DNA from: Congeria kusceri
Lineage: Eukaryota; Mollusca; Bivalvia; Myida; Dreissenidae
Reading direction: 5' to 3'
NCBI GenBank assembly: GCA_027627225.1
Contig: JAPFQT010000035.1
Location: 659,501 to 723,500 of the forward strand
DNA: 64,000 nt
In this document: piece after piece, positions 1 through 13,300 of the stretch
Position numbering within the stretch: the stretch's first letter is position 1
Layout of the letters: each line of letters starts with the position of its first letter
The notes under the pieces: model-generated
Told to the model about the DNA's origin: nothing
Database searches by the model: none
What the model saw: only the letters and a program-made list of their open reading frames with translations
Position numbers and translations under genes: made by a program

Positions 1-249
1 TCGAGTAAGATCGTTTGTTTGTTTTTGCTTATAAACAACGCTTTGAAATTATGATCAAAATGAATCTACACACGCTCTCCGTTCTCAATAACCGCCCATC
101 AGAACAAAAACCGTACAATAATAATATCGTGATAATCATGATATGTGAGAAATTATTTCCATTTTAACATGATGTGACATATGAACTTGGCAACTACATT
201 CTACGGTGTTCAGAGCATGTTCCCGCGCAATTAGCAACTAGAAAAAGAA

Positions 250-510
250 GTTCTGAAACTGTAATATATAGTTCCCATTGTTATTTCAGAATATGTTTTC
301 TGGTCATGTTATAATCACAATAATTGTATCTTTTTCGTTGTTTATATGTAAATAAACAACGAGTTTTTGTCCTGATGAGCGTATATTTAACCACTCTGGC
401 TAACGCCCTCGTGGTTTATATACGCATCATACGCATCAGAACTCAAAATCGTTGTTTATTTAAAGATAGGCAACTCAAAATGGAAATTTATTTCTTAAAT
501 GAATAAGAAC
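250..510. mobile_element. Palindromic MITE, copy 1 of 4
   Basis: The core holds inverted stretches around ttaaccactc and cgtggtttat, with outer repeats of the type cgttgtttat. Copies with the same order of blocks occur near 16069-16375, 28890-29140 and 32305-32540. All share a left block (tcatgtta-caat-aaata), a TAAACAAC block, the hairpin core, and a right end with aaaattatttcttaaat-like sequence. No transposase is visible. Target duplications were not resolved, so the superfamily is unknown. Confidence 0.55.
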
Positions 511-1394
511 AACAACAACAAAAATAATGTTTAGGCCTAATATATGAATCATGATTAATTTCAACTTTTTTTTAAATTATTTCTAGCACTTTTTTTCAAT
601 CTATTTCTTTACTTTACGTATCAGGGTCCATATTTTAGAAACATCTTACGTTTAGCTTAAAATATTTTCACCTAATGAATTAACAGCAGTTAATACACAC
701 TTAGCACAAAGCCATTTAAATATGAAATAAAAAATGATGATTTAAGGTTACGGATAAGATTTTAGTTAGGATGTTTCTGGAATACGGCCCCTGATGATCA
801 CAATGCAAAATATTATCAGTCATCCCCATTGTTTGTTATATTTACATCTGTATGAATTCCAATTGGTCAGTTTCGTCTTTGAAATCTGTGACATGTAAAG
901 CACGTGCAAGCAGACCGTGACACTATTGTAATTAGTGCGTAGCTAGACTTAATGTCACTGTACTCGCACTAAAATTAATAATTTATAAGCATTTGATAAA
1001 TATTGTAAATCTAAAAAATCTATGTATTCAAGATAAATTATACACTGCGTCGTTATGGTGGCAATGATTTTAATGTTGTTGTTTTTTTTTTCGTGGTATT
1101 TGCTCTTCTTATTGCTCCATAAGCGTAACGTGCGGAAAGAAGTATGCCTAGTTACGCCCCTGGTAATGCGATTTGTTTTTACTATTTTGGTATAACAATT
1201 TAAATCTGGGCGGTTTCCACGTGGATTTCGATGAGCGCTTGTTTGCGCCTCTGATTGCCTTCGATTTTGCATTGAGGGTGTTGATTGGGTTCGGAATGTT
1301 GAAACGTCGATTGTGATTCAGCGATGTTTACTGTGCATTAATACATTGAAAAGAAAGGCGCGCGCGCATCATCTGTTCGTTGTTCCCAAGCAAA
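511..1394. other. Intergenic, no gene recognised
   Basis: AT-rich sequence with short frames only. A purine/pyrimidine run of alternating GC lies near 1360-1368, just ahead of the candidate first exon at 1395. The minus-strand open frame at 955-1272 has no recognisable domain and is probably chance. Confidence 0.4.
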
Positions 1395-4300
1395 ATGGAT
1401 GTCATACAATCTGACACAGCGGACCACTTTAATTCAGAACTCCAAACATGTGTTTTTATGGCTAATCATATAAATGTAAGTATAACACGTTTTTCTTTAA
1501 TTTTAAAATTGTATAAATGCGGTTTCGAATAGTTTTATTTAGCTATATTTAACATTAAAGATTGTAAAATAATTGTGCACTGTTATTTTGTACAAAAATT
1601 GCGTGATTTATTTTTATTTTTTATAGAACTTTAGCCTAGTTTGTTTTTATCGTGTGTATTTTTGTATAACTGGCACTTGCAATTCTTATTAAAATTTACG
1701 AAATATTGAAACACATGCTACATGTATTTACACATCTTTTCACAGTTAAACTTCTTTAAGAACATAATACTGTTTTATGTCGCCATGTTTTGGTAGCAAA
1801 GACACATTTTGAATACATACACATTTCTTGTTCTAACCCCCTTCCGCCCAAAATATTACATGTCACGTGATCTAAAGACGCTTCTTTTTCCTATAAACGC
1901 TTTCTTTCGGCTTCAGTCTTTTGGCCGCCCAGTTGACAAGTTTCATCGATCTCGTGCAGACGCATTTCTGGCTTCGACGGTGCTCCTGTTTCGAAAATAT
2001 TGCAGTAACGAGGCCGTTTGCTTTTGGATACCAGAAACAGAAAAGTCGTAATAAAATTACTTTTTGACGTAATTTGCAAGTCTAGTTTTGAATTAAGGCA
2101 AATACTTTCTTTAGTAAATAAAATTTGATTATATCTTCAAACTAGAAGGTGTGAACTCTTCTTAAGCGTCTAATGCATTATTACGTTAAATATACCCTTC
2201 TAAATTGTGTTCGTAAATGGCAGCTTTAACTCAAAATTCGGGTTTGGGGTGTACAAGAATTCGACTTTTGATGCATGTACGTTATACATTAGCATTTGGT
2301 TTTAACTATATAAAAGTCGGAAAAGAGGAGCGTTTGTTTCATTGAATTCTTAAGCCACGGCCGTGTCAAATCAGGCGACAAGATGGAAAGGGCGCCCCCA
2401 CCCTGCCGTCTGGCCTGTCAGGGCCATGATCTGGGAGTTCAAAGGAATAAATACAAGTCTTTTCTGATGATCATATAATGGAATGGAATAAATATAGAAA
2501 AGCTCTAAATGCCAAAGTTTTAGTTGCCATTTATGTTTGAAATAAAATTGATGATGATCAAGATGATATGTTATCATAGTCCACAATAATTGATGTTTAC
2601 TGATTTGTTTTTGTAATTTTGCTTTGTATTTCTGATGTGGTGACCATAGTGACCGCTATGATGCTAAGGTTCCGTCTCTTCGACCTCTACTCCAACGATG
2701 CTTTGGACAACAAGAAAGCAGTGAAGACCAGCGCTGGATGCAGACGACAATTATGGCGTAACACGAGCTAAGTTTTATTTGTATTCTGTTGCTGAGAATG
2801 TTCAGACTTAGCAGATGATAGCCTGTGCTCAATGACACAGAGTCCGAGGCAGTCGCCACACAGAGAGTCAGTCGACAATGGATGAGACAATAACATGAGC
2901 TGAGTTTTATTTTATGGTCTAAAGCAGTTACAAGATCATTTACATATGTTACTTCTAGGACTATGTATTTTACTGGATTTTAGTCACCCATAAGACAAAC
3001 AATTTATTTGCGATTTGAGAAAAACACATGCTGTCTAAACATGAACTGCAAAAAAATCCACTTTTAAGTAATTTGGTGTCAAAATAATTCAGAGAGGATT
3101 TATATTTTCAAGAAATAAACATTTCAACCAGAGTTCGTTATTGTAATGCCTCTTTAGCAGAGACAATAAACGAGAAACGTAACATTAGACGCGAAACATG
3201 CCATTTAGAAAATATCTTGCGCTTTTTTGTATCTTTGCGAGCAAAGATTATACCTTGTACACCGTTATACTGAACACGCGGGAGTACTTTGAAAGTGTGA
3301 ACATTGGCAAAGTTCGGAGCGTTTGTGACGTCGATAACGTCAATACTTTTTCTGTTCTCGTGCGCCGGCTTGCGCACACACTGTTGTAATTGTCATAGAA
3401 ATTTAAAATATGATTTTATTTCATTGAAATTTTCACTGTATATACAGGAAATGTTCCGATGTATTGTGTATATATAATCATATATGTAAATTAAAAGATG
3501 TTAACGTTATTGCCTCAGTGATATTTATTTTTGAACAACCCTCGTACATTCATAACGAAATATATGGTTGTGAAAAACAACTTCATTATTTTATTTCCTA
3601 TATATTTTATTGCCAACCCCGACAAACAAATGAAAAAAAAACACTTTTAAATTTGTCCTAGATCTACATATTTAGGTATATTTTCATATAAAACTAAACG
3701 TCACTTACCTTTGCTGGCTTGAACTTCCCGACACAGTCCACGTTCTTGCCAAGTTTGCAGTTTCACGCTCACAGATAGTTTGAATTATTAATAACAAATA
3801 TCTCCATATCGCAATCGTCACAAGAAAACACGTTATTTGCAATTTTCCACACTGCTTTCACTTATACTTGGAGCACTGTTTAGACATATATAATTATCTT
3901 CTTCTTCCGTTCATGTACAAGATCCCGCTCTGGGGCATAGTCGTACAGTGGTGTATGATACAAGGTAGATGTGAGGCGCGCATATGTACAGGCTCAGCAG
4001 AAGGTTAAAAACAGTCTTCCTCGTTCTACTATGCGGTTGCCAGCGCCCCCTTGAAACCCTCCAGGGTGTTGGCTGTGACGGCATGCTCAGAGAGTCCGTT
4101 CCATAGTATGATGCCCGAGGGGAAGAAGGAGTGCCGGTACACATCTACTCTGCAGGATAGTTGTAAATATCTGCAAGAGTGACCTCGTGTTCTTGTTGTG
4201 ATAGGCCGGAAGAGTGTCAGTGGTTTCGGTATATCAATCAGGTTGTACACAATCCTGTACATCATCACCAACTTTGCTTCAGTCCGACGCTGTCGCAGCG

Positions 4301-7300
4301 TCCGCCAGCCAAGGTCTTGTATCATCTGGCTAGTACTGCTTGTCGTCCTGTAGTCGCCAGTGACGAATCTTGCTGCACGGCGCTGTACAGCCTCGATCTG
4401 GTTGATGCTGGTGGTGGTATAAGGGTCCCATGCTGTACTTGCATACTCAAGGATGGGCCTTGTGAGCGTCTTGTAGCATTGGGCCTTTACATCCTGTGGG
4501 CAGCAGGCAAGGTTTCGTCTGAGAAAGGCAAGTGAGTTATTCGCTTTCTTGGCAGTGGCCGCGACGTGGGCATTCCAGGAAAGATCTTCTGCGATGGTGA
4601 CGCCTAAATACTTGCCACCATGCACGAAGGAGAGTTCCTGACCGCGAATAGAGTATGAGGCCTTGACAGGATTCCGCTTTCTCGTGATTCGGATCACCTC
4701 ACATTTGTTGGGGTTAAAGGACATCATCCAGTCCTTTTCCCATTTCTGGAGTTTGTCCAGGTCGTCCTGCAAGGCTTTGGAGTCCGTAGCGGAGCGTATC
4801 TTCTTGTACAGGAGACTGTCGTCAGCGAAGAGTCTACAAGTGGACGAGACTTTCGAGGGCATGTCGTTGATGTACACGAGGAACAAAAGGGGTCCCAGGA
4901 CAGAGCCTTGAGGTACACCGGATGTGACAGGAGACGCAGCTGAGGTTTCTCCTTCAACAACAACCTGTTGGCTCCGCTTGAACAGGAAGCTCCTTATCCA
5001 TTGGAGGATGTTGCCGCGGATCCCATAGTGGTGTAATTTGGCAGCTAAGCGCTCATGCGGAACAACATCGAACGCTTTACTGAAGTCGAGCAAAATAGCA
5101 TCAATCTGCTCTCCTTCATTAAGTGCATATGAGAGGTCCTGGAGCGTGAGAATCAGTTGGCTTTCGGTGGACCGCTTTTTCCTGAATCCATGTTGCTCAT
5201 CAGCCAATAAGTTGTGCTGATTTAGATGACCCATGATCTGGCTATGGACAATGTGCTCTAGGAGCTTACAGCAAACAGACGTCAGGGAGATGGGCCTGTA
5301 GTTCGCTGGGTTGCTGCGGTCGCCCTTCTTGAAAATTGGACAAACTGTGGCTTGTCTCCAGTCAGACGGAACTTTTCCTTGTTGCAGAGAGGCTTCAAAC
5401 ACCAAGGTGAGTGCTGGTGCCAATTCGTCTGAGTAGTCCTTCAGATACCTAGTTGGTATGTTGTCAGGGCCTGCGGCTTTGTGCGTGTTCAGGTCTGACA
5501 GCAATTTTCGTACGCCCTTGATGTCCACGCTAAATGTGTGCATGTCTGAGCTGGGATCCCCCTCCATTGGTGGGATGAATGACTTATCTTCATTGGTGAA
5601 CACTCCAGTGAACTGGTTGTTCAAGATGGTGGCCTTCGTTTTGGGGTCGCTGTAGGCGACGCCTTGAGATTTTAGGGGTGAGATCCCGCTGCTGTCACAA
5701 CGCTTTCCTTTAACATACGAGTAGAGCTTCTTTGGGTTGCGGGTCGAGACAATGTCTCGGACAAAGCCATGGTAAGCGTTTCTACACGTAGTACGTGTCT
5801 CCTTCTGTAGGTTCTTATACCGCTCCATATCTTCGTCTGAGCCTGAGAGTCTCGCTTTCTTGAAAGCTCTCTGTTTGCGCCTAGAAAGTTGCTTAACCTT
5901 TCTTGTGGCCCATGGCTGGTTAAAGCGCGTTGATGACATCTTGGATGGGACATGCTTTTCCACTGCCAGGGTGATAAAGTCCCTGAGGGAATTCCAGAGG
6001 AGATTGACGTCGATTTTCGTGCTGTAGCGAGATGTGAAGTCGGAGACAAAGTCCAGGGTAGCGGAGCGTAGCTTGTCTGTTTCCGCTTTCTTCCACAATA
6101 GGATCTGTCTGCGCACTGGTTTGGTTCTACTTGCTCTCGACTGTGTTTGTATAAATACTATTTCATGATCACTGACTCCTGGGATCAGCTTGCACCTGTC
6201 AATAAGAGTAGGGCGATTTGTGATAAACAAATCAAGTGTGTTTGTGCCTCGGGTGGGTAGGTTGACAATTTGCTCTGAGCCTGTGTCAAAGATGGTATCT
6301 AGTAAGATTTGATTGATACTTGATGAATAGTTACTGCCTGGAATAGTGGATGTTGACCAGTCAATATCTGGAAGGTTAAGGTCTCCAGCGATCCAGATGG
6401 TTGAGTCTGGATAGGATGTATGTAGAGATTTGATGTTGGAGCACATCTCTTCCATGTATGGGAGGTCTGTGCTGGGTGGTCGGTAAGCAGCTCCAATAAT
6501 GAGGGTTGTCTTACCGTCGCACACAATTGATGCAGCTGTAAACTCTACAGCTGTGTTCAGGTCAAGGGCTGTACCAGTAAAACAGTCCTTTGTGAAAATG
6601 ATGACACCCCCATGTCTGTCCTGGACACGGTCTCTTCTGGTGACTGTGTGATATCCTGCTGGTAGGATCTCCCGCTCATAGTTGCCCGGGTACAACCAGG
6701 TTTCGCTGCCAATAATAATATCTGGGTTAGATTCCTGTAAAAGCAACCAAAAAGAGGTTCTCTTTGCTCTCAGGCTCTGAAAGTTGACAACCAGTATGCG
6801 AAACGATGAGTGTTGTTGGAGTGAAATTTTGGGTTCGCCCTTACGGATCGGTGAAGAGGTATGTTGGGGGGACCCAATAGAGCTAAGGCTACTAGAGGCA
6901 GTACAATCTGGGGTGTCTGGGGCATCCGACAGAATACTGTAAGTATTGGCGGTTTCGATAGAGGTATTTAGTGACTCTGCCGATGCCATACTAAACAGTG
7001 TCGTGGAAAAGTTTGGCAAGCCACATGTGCAACAGATCCAACTAGTGTTTGAGTTGATTGCATTGAAGACTTGTAGGGGCATAGCCATACATTTTACGTG
7101 GAACCAGGTATCACATGAGTCGCAAGCAATGGCAGCTTGACCATGTCTGCATTCTTTCTTGCACACACCGCAAGGAAACTTTGGCACTCTAGGGCCTGGG
7201 TTGGGGTGACAGTCTCCAGAGATCAATATCTGTTTGAAACTTGGGTTCCATGAGGTGACTGTGGGACAATAGTTAGTTACTGGCAGGAAACCATACCCAG

Positions 7301-10300
7301 TGAAAGCCAGGATAAAGAGCCGGATAGTTGCCATGGTGTAAGACCTCTATAGGTCTGTTTTGGGGTACGTTATTGTCATATCCGAAATCGGTGTTCGTCC
7401 GAATTTATGACCACTCTTAGACAGGAAGTGGGATTGTTTACATTGACAAACAATGAAAAGATGAAAAACGACTAATTTTGGTGTTGGGCACCAAAAGAAG
7501 AATTAAATGGTAAGATTAGATGTTATGACTAGTAAATGTTCAAAGATCCTTGATGAAGATTATCTAGATTTTTAGTAATCCAGTTTTCAATCGTCAGCAA
7601 AACCAAACAAGTGCGCGCCGCACACATACATGTTCATACCACGTGCTTAAACAAATTACAAATTTAAGTCAATAAATACGTAAAAATACAAGCACTTACC
7701 TAAACGATCACATTTTGCAAGTTTAGAATTACACACCACACACTTAATCACGTGTACACAACCCATGTCGTACATAAAACTATAACCGTTACTTTAATTG
7801 GTTTTTAAATTTGTGAAGTCTCGTGCAGTTTCAATTGGATTATAACAATAGAACATTTAATCTGGCCTTGCCAAAGTTAAAGGCGCTGTGTTATGCTTAA
7901 ATCATCTCTATCATCGTGATCATCATCATCGTCGTCGTCATCATCATCATCATCATTGTCATCATCGTCATCATCATCATCATTGCTATCGTCGTGATGA
8001 TTTTCGTCCTCATTGTCATCATCATGAACGTAATAAATCATCATTATTATCATCGTTGCATTTAATGCCATCGTCATCATCAGATGCAAGCGATATGTAT
8101 TCATTCGTCGTCGGTCTCCGCGTTCGCTCAGATATGCTTCTTGATCAATAACGTGGTAAAGGTAACGGAATATATACCGACGATGACTATCACTAAGATG
8201 CCAACTATTGAACACATTCAAACATTTGAAAAACAGATCACTGTGCCACTCGTGAAAGTATAAATTTCTACGATCACTTGTGAATTAAAATCGATAATCT
8301 AAAATTCCAAAGGTGTTAATATTTAGTTTTCGTCACGCAAATAGTTCAATTCACAGTGTTTCAAACCCCGACGAACACCGTGAACTGAGACAGTTCGATT
8401 CACAAGACATCTGTGTCCCACAATAAATTCCTGACTTTCTGAGCGGCTAAACCACCTTGGTCAAACCTTGAAGATCAGGAACAAACTGACACAGCTCAAA
8501 CGACTGCTATCCTGGCTGGATTTTAGATAATTTTGGGTTAAAGCACAATTGCACGCGATGCACGTGAAGTGTAAACTTGGCGGGAGTTAGGCGTAGTCTG
8601 TAACATAACTTAAGAGTAATTTAAAGTGGCCTAGCGTGATAAACAAAATAGCCAGATTCTCCAATAAATCTTTCATGCATTAAAATTACATACATATTGA
8701 AAACATCGATAGAAATAACAGAAATTGGATACACGAAAACCAGTGCTGAAGCTTAAGTATTATAAGAATTGTGGCCTTCGTTGTCGAACATTTCACGCTT
8801 AACAACTTCCCAAGTAGCAATGGATTGCTCCAAGTGATTGTGCCTGATCTTCATTATGGAAAAAAAATAAATAAGAGTGCTTTGTAGGATCACATTTTTC
8901 ACACACCTGTGAAGAATAGGATCTCATTTGTCACATTTTAAGTGCGAATAATGAGATTGGCTAAAAAGGGGTATGCGCGAGGATCACAGAAGAATATAAT
9001 TTCACTGCATATCAAAAACTGGATGCAATCGCAATCTTCACAGAAAATTCGACGAATACAAATGGGATGTGTAAAGAATAAAATTAAGATGTGTGAAGAA
9101 TGAGATCCTTTTTTTCACAGATGTGAAAAATATTATGTGTGAAAAATATGGTCCTACAGTGCTTCATTGGTTAACACTAATATTGCATATTGAAACACTG
9201 TCCAAGAACTGGGGAATGGTGTAGTTGAAGAATGGAAGACCACACGTCTGTATAGCTTACATCAATTGTAGAACTGGGGAATGGTGTACAAAGGAAGACC
9301 ACATGTCTGTATAGCTTACATCAATTGTAGAACTGGGGAATGCTGTAGTTGAAGAATGGAATACCACATGTCTGTATAGCTTACATCAATTGTAGAACTG
9401 GGGAATGCTGTAGTTGAAGAATGGAAGACCACACGTCTGTATAGCTTACATCAATTGTAAAACTGGGGAATGGTGTAGTTGAAGAATGGAAGACCACATG
9501 TCTGTATAGCTTACATCAATTGTAGAACTGGGGAATGCTGTAGTTGAAGAATGGAAGGCCACATGTCTGTATAGCTTACATCAATTATAGAACTGGGGAA
9601 TGCTGTAGTTGAAGAATGGAAGGCCACATGTCTGTATAGCTTACATCAATTGTAGAACTGGGGAATGGTGTAGAAAGGAAGACCACATGTCTGTATAGCT
9701 TACATCAATTGTAGAACTGGGGACTGCTGTAGTTGAAGAATGGAAGGCCACATGTCTGTATAGCTTACATCAATTGTAGAACTGGGAAATGCTGTAGTTG
9801 AAGAATGGAAGACCACACGTGTGTATAGCTTACATCAATTGTAGAACTGGGGAATGCTGTAGTTGAAGAATGGAAGCCACATGTCTGTATAGCTTACATC
9901 AATTGTAGAACTGGGGAATGCTGTAGTTGAAGAATGGAAGACCACATGTCTGAATAGCTTACATCAATTGTAGAACTTGGGAATGGTGTAGTTGAAGAAT
10001 GGAATACCACATGTCTGTATAGCTTACATCAATTGTAGAACTGGGGAATGGTGTAGTTGAAGAATGGAATACCAGATGTCTGTATAGCTTACATCAATTG
10101 TAGAACTGGGGAATGGTGTAGTTGAAGAATGGAAGACCACATGTCTGTATAGCTTACATCAATTGTAGAACTGGGGAATGCTGTAGTTGAAGAATGGAAT
10201 ACCACATGTCTGTATAGCTTACATCAATTGCAGAACTGGGGAATGCTGTAGTTGAAGAATGGAAGACCACATGTCTGTATAGCTTACATCAATTGTAGAA

Positions 10301-13300
10301 CTGGGGAATGGTGTAGTTGAAGAATGGAAGACCACATGTCTGTATAGCTTACATCAATTGTAGAACTGGGGAATGCTGTAGTTGAAGAATGGAAGGCCAC
10401 ATGTCTGTATAGCTTACATCAATTGTAGAACTGGGGAATGATGTAGTTGAAGAATGGAAGACCACATGTCTGAATAGCTTACATCAATTGTAGAACTGGG
10501 GAATGGTGTAGTTGAAGAATGGAATACCACATGTCTGTATAGCTTACATCAATTGTAGAACTGGGGAATGGTGTAGTTGAAGAATGGAATACCAGATGTC
10601 TGTATAGCTTACATCAATTGTAGAACTGGGGAATTCTGTAGTTGAAGAATGGAAGACCACATGTCTGTATAGCTTACATCAATTGTAGAACTGGGGACTG
10701 CTGTAGTTGAAGAATGGAAGGCCACATGTCTGTATAGCTTACATCAATTGTAGAACTGAGGAATGGTGTAGTTGAAGAATGGAAGGCCACATGTCGGTAT
10801 AGCTTACATCAATTGTAGAACTGGGGAATGCTGTAGTTGAAGAATGGAAGGCCACATGTCTGAATAGCTTACATCAATTGTAGAACTTGGGAATGGTGTA
10901 GTTGAAGAATGGAAGACCACATGTCGGTATAGCTTACATCAATTGTAGAACTGGGGAATGGTGTAGTTGAAGAATGGAATACCACATGTCTGTATAGCTT
11001 ACATCAATTGCAGAACTGGGGAATGGTGTAGTTGAAGAATGGAAGACCACATGTCTGTATAGCTTACATCAATTGTAGAACTGGGGAATGGTGTAGTTGA
11101 AGAATGGAAGACCACATGTCTGTATAGCTTACATCAATTGTAGAACTGGGGAATGGTGTAGTTGAAGAATGGAAGACCACATGTCTGTATAGCTTACATC
11201 AATTGCAGAACTGGGGCATGGTGCAGTTGAAGAATGGAAGACCACATGTCTGTATAGCTTACATCAATTGTAGAACTGGGGAATGGTGTAGTTGAAGAAT
11301 TGAAGGCCACATGTCTGTATAGCTTACATCAATTGTTCTTAGCATCAGCGATCTATAGCTATAATAAGTGCATTAAATAATCATATTTCTATACGAATTG
11401 AATGTTCAGGAGGGGGGTGGAGCCGCAGGCATATACGGGACTTTAAACTGACAGCGATTCCCAACATAAGTGAATTTGACACGCCGACTGATTCGGGGTA
11501 AAGGGAAAATACTCTTCAGTCACATTTTAGATCCCAGTAATATTCCCTGCATATAACTAGTTCTTGGTATCTGTGAGAAAGTATATTTCATGGGTAGAAC
11601 CAATACTAGGTGTATGTGAGAAGGTCCATTCAGTGGACAGAACCAGTTCTTAGTGAATGTGAGCAAGTATATTCCATGGGTACAAACATTACATGTTGTA
11701 TGTGAGAAAGTTAAATGGTGTACAACAGAAAGAGCAATTCTTGGGTAGAACCAGTTCTTGGTGTAACTGTATGTGAGAAAATCCAATCCTTAGGTTAAAT
11801 GGCTTTTGCTGTTTTGAGAAAGTCCATTTCCTGGGTTGAACCACTACTTAATGTGTGTTAGAAAGTCCATTCCCGGTTAAGAACCAATACTTGAGAAAGT
11901 CTGTTTCCTAGGTAGAACCAGTACTTGGTGTATGTGAGAAAGTCCATTCCTTGGGTAGAACCAGTAGTTGATGTACGTGAGAAAGGCCATTTCATGGGTT
12001 GAACAAGTACTTAGTAATTTGGTTTGCAGGTAATGGCAATTGTAAAGCCACGCTAAATAAGGGAAAAAACGCATGGTAACCATCTTAATTTAGGGGTTCC
12101 ATAAATGAGGGAGGACATTGACAGCAAAAAATTCCCTCTCAGTTAATGGAAACAAACCATAATGACTGATTACCGGTATATTATGTTTTTACGCAGTAAC
12201 CCATTTTTTTAAATAGAAAACATTAAATATTTTAATTATAGATACATCTAAGGCCAAAAGAGTTGTGTTCAGCATTATATCAACATTATCCACAGTATTT
12301 TTTTAACTAGGTGCAAGATAACCCGTATTAACTGATTCAATTTAATTATTTTCTGAGAAATAACCCAACAAATGTATTCTACCAATAATTTGCTTGTGAA
12401 ATGTTTAAAACCCTTATTCCATATGTGAGTACAATATACCATTATGCACAATAGTTTCTCCCTGGCATATAAAACCGACATTTACCATACACAATCTGTA
12501 AAATACATTACCTCTAATTGGCTCTGAACAAATTGTTCTTCACCATTGGCGGCATAATGTATTAAAGTAGAGCTTTTATAACAATTTATCCAGGAGCTTT
12601 TGGAAAAAACAATTAGCTTGTGAAAAACTGGTATCTAAAATCTGGAACACATCAAACCAACTGAACCAGCATGACATGCATTGCAAATAGCAGTGGTGTT
12701 TTATTGAGACTGAATGGGAATTAACAAAATAGAACACGGATGAACCCTCTCTGCAATCTCTGGCATCAGCTGCAGCAAAAAAGTCTACAGAAATAAGCAA
12801 CATGTCCCACTTAATTGATACGGTCAAAACATACCATTTGTTTTACTCAAAAGACGATATTCACATGTTATGAACAATTTATGGAAAATTGATATACACT
12901 GTTAAATGGTTTTGAAAACAAATGTAAATGGCAGTATTAAAAATAGTACTTGCATTAATAATGATTTATATCAAAATAATACTTGCATTAATGATTTATA
13001 TCAAAATAATACTTGCATTAATGATTTATATCATTGTAATCTATAAATAAAAGAACATTCACACCTTTGCATAATTTCATGAGGAATATTGATTAGTTTG
13101 TATGTTTAGTTTTTCTCTATGCACATTTGTCATCAATTGCATGATTAACACAACACCTCCCACATTATATTTACAAACAGTGCCCACTGGATTCTGACCA
13201 CTATAAGGCCCAGTGTCTCATCAATAGTGGGAATACTGCACCCTAACTTTGTTGGTCAAAATACCACCACATTATGTTCCTTATTTTTATTCAGTTTGTG

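Noticed and set aside
4179..7140. Several plus-strand frames of 60-118 aa across the LINE
   Set aside because: Antisense shadows of the LINE ORF.
7877..8221. 114-aa poly-Asp protein on the minus strand
   Set aside because: The frame is created by the CAT/CGT microsatellite; sequence outside the repeat is not protein-like.
9207..11336. CRISPR-like array
   Set aside because: Units are contiguous with no unique spacers, and the context is eukaryotic.
12576..12827. 83-aa minus-strand frame
   Set aside because: The plus-strand reading of the same DNA gives a better, phase-consistent exon; the minus frame is Cys/Phe-rich and unlike a gene.
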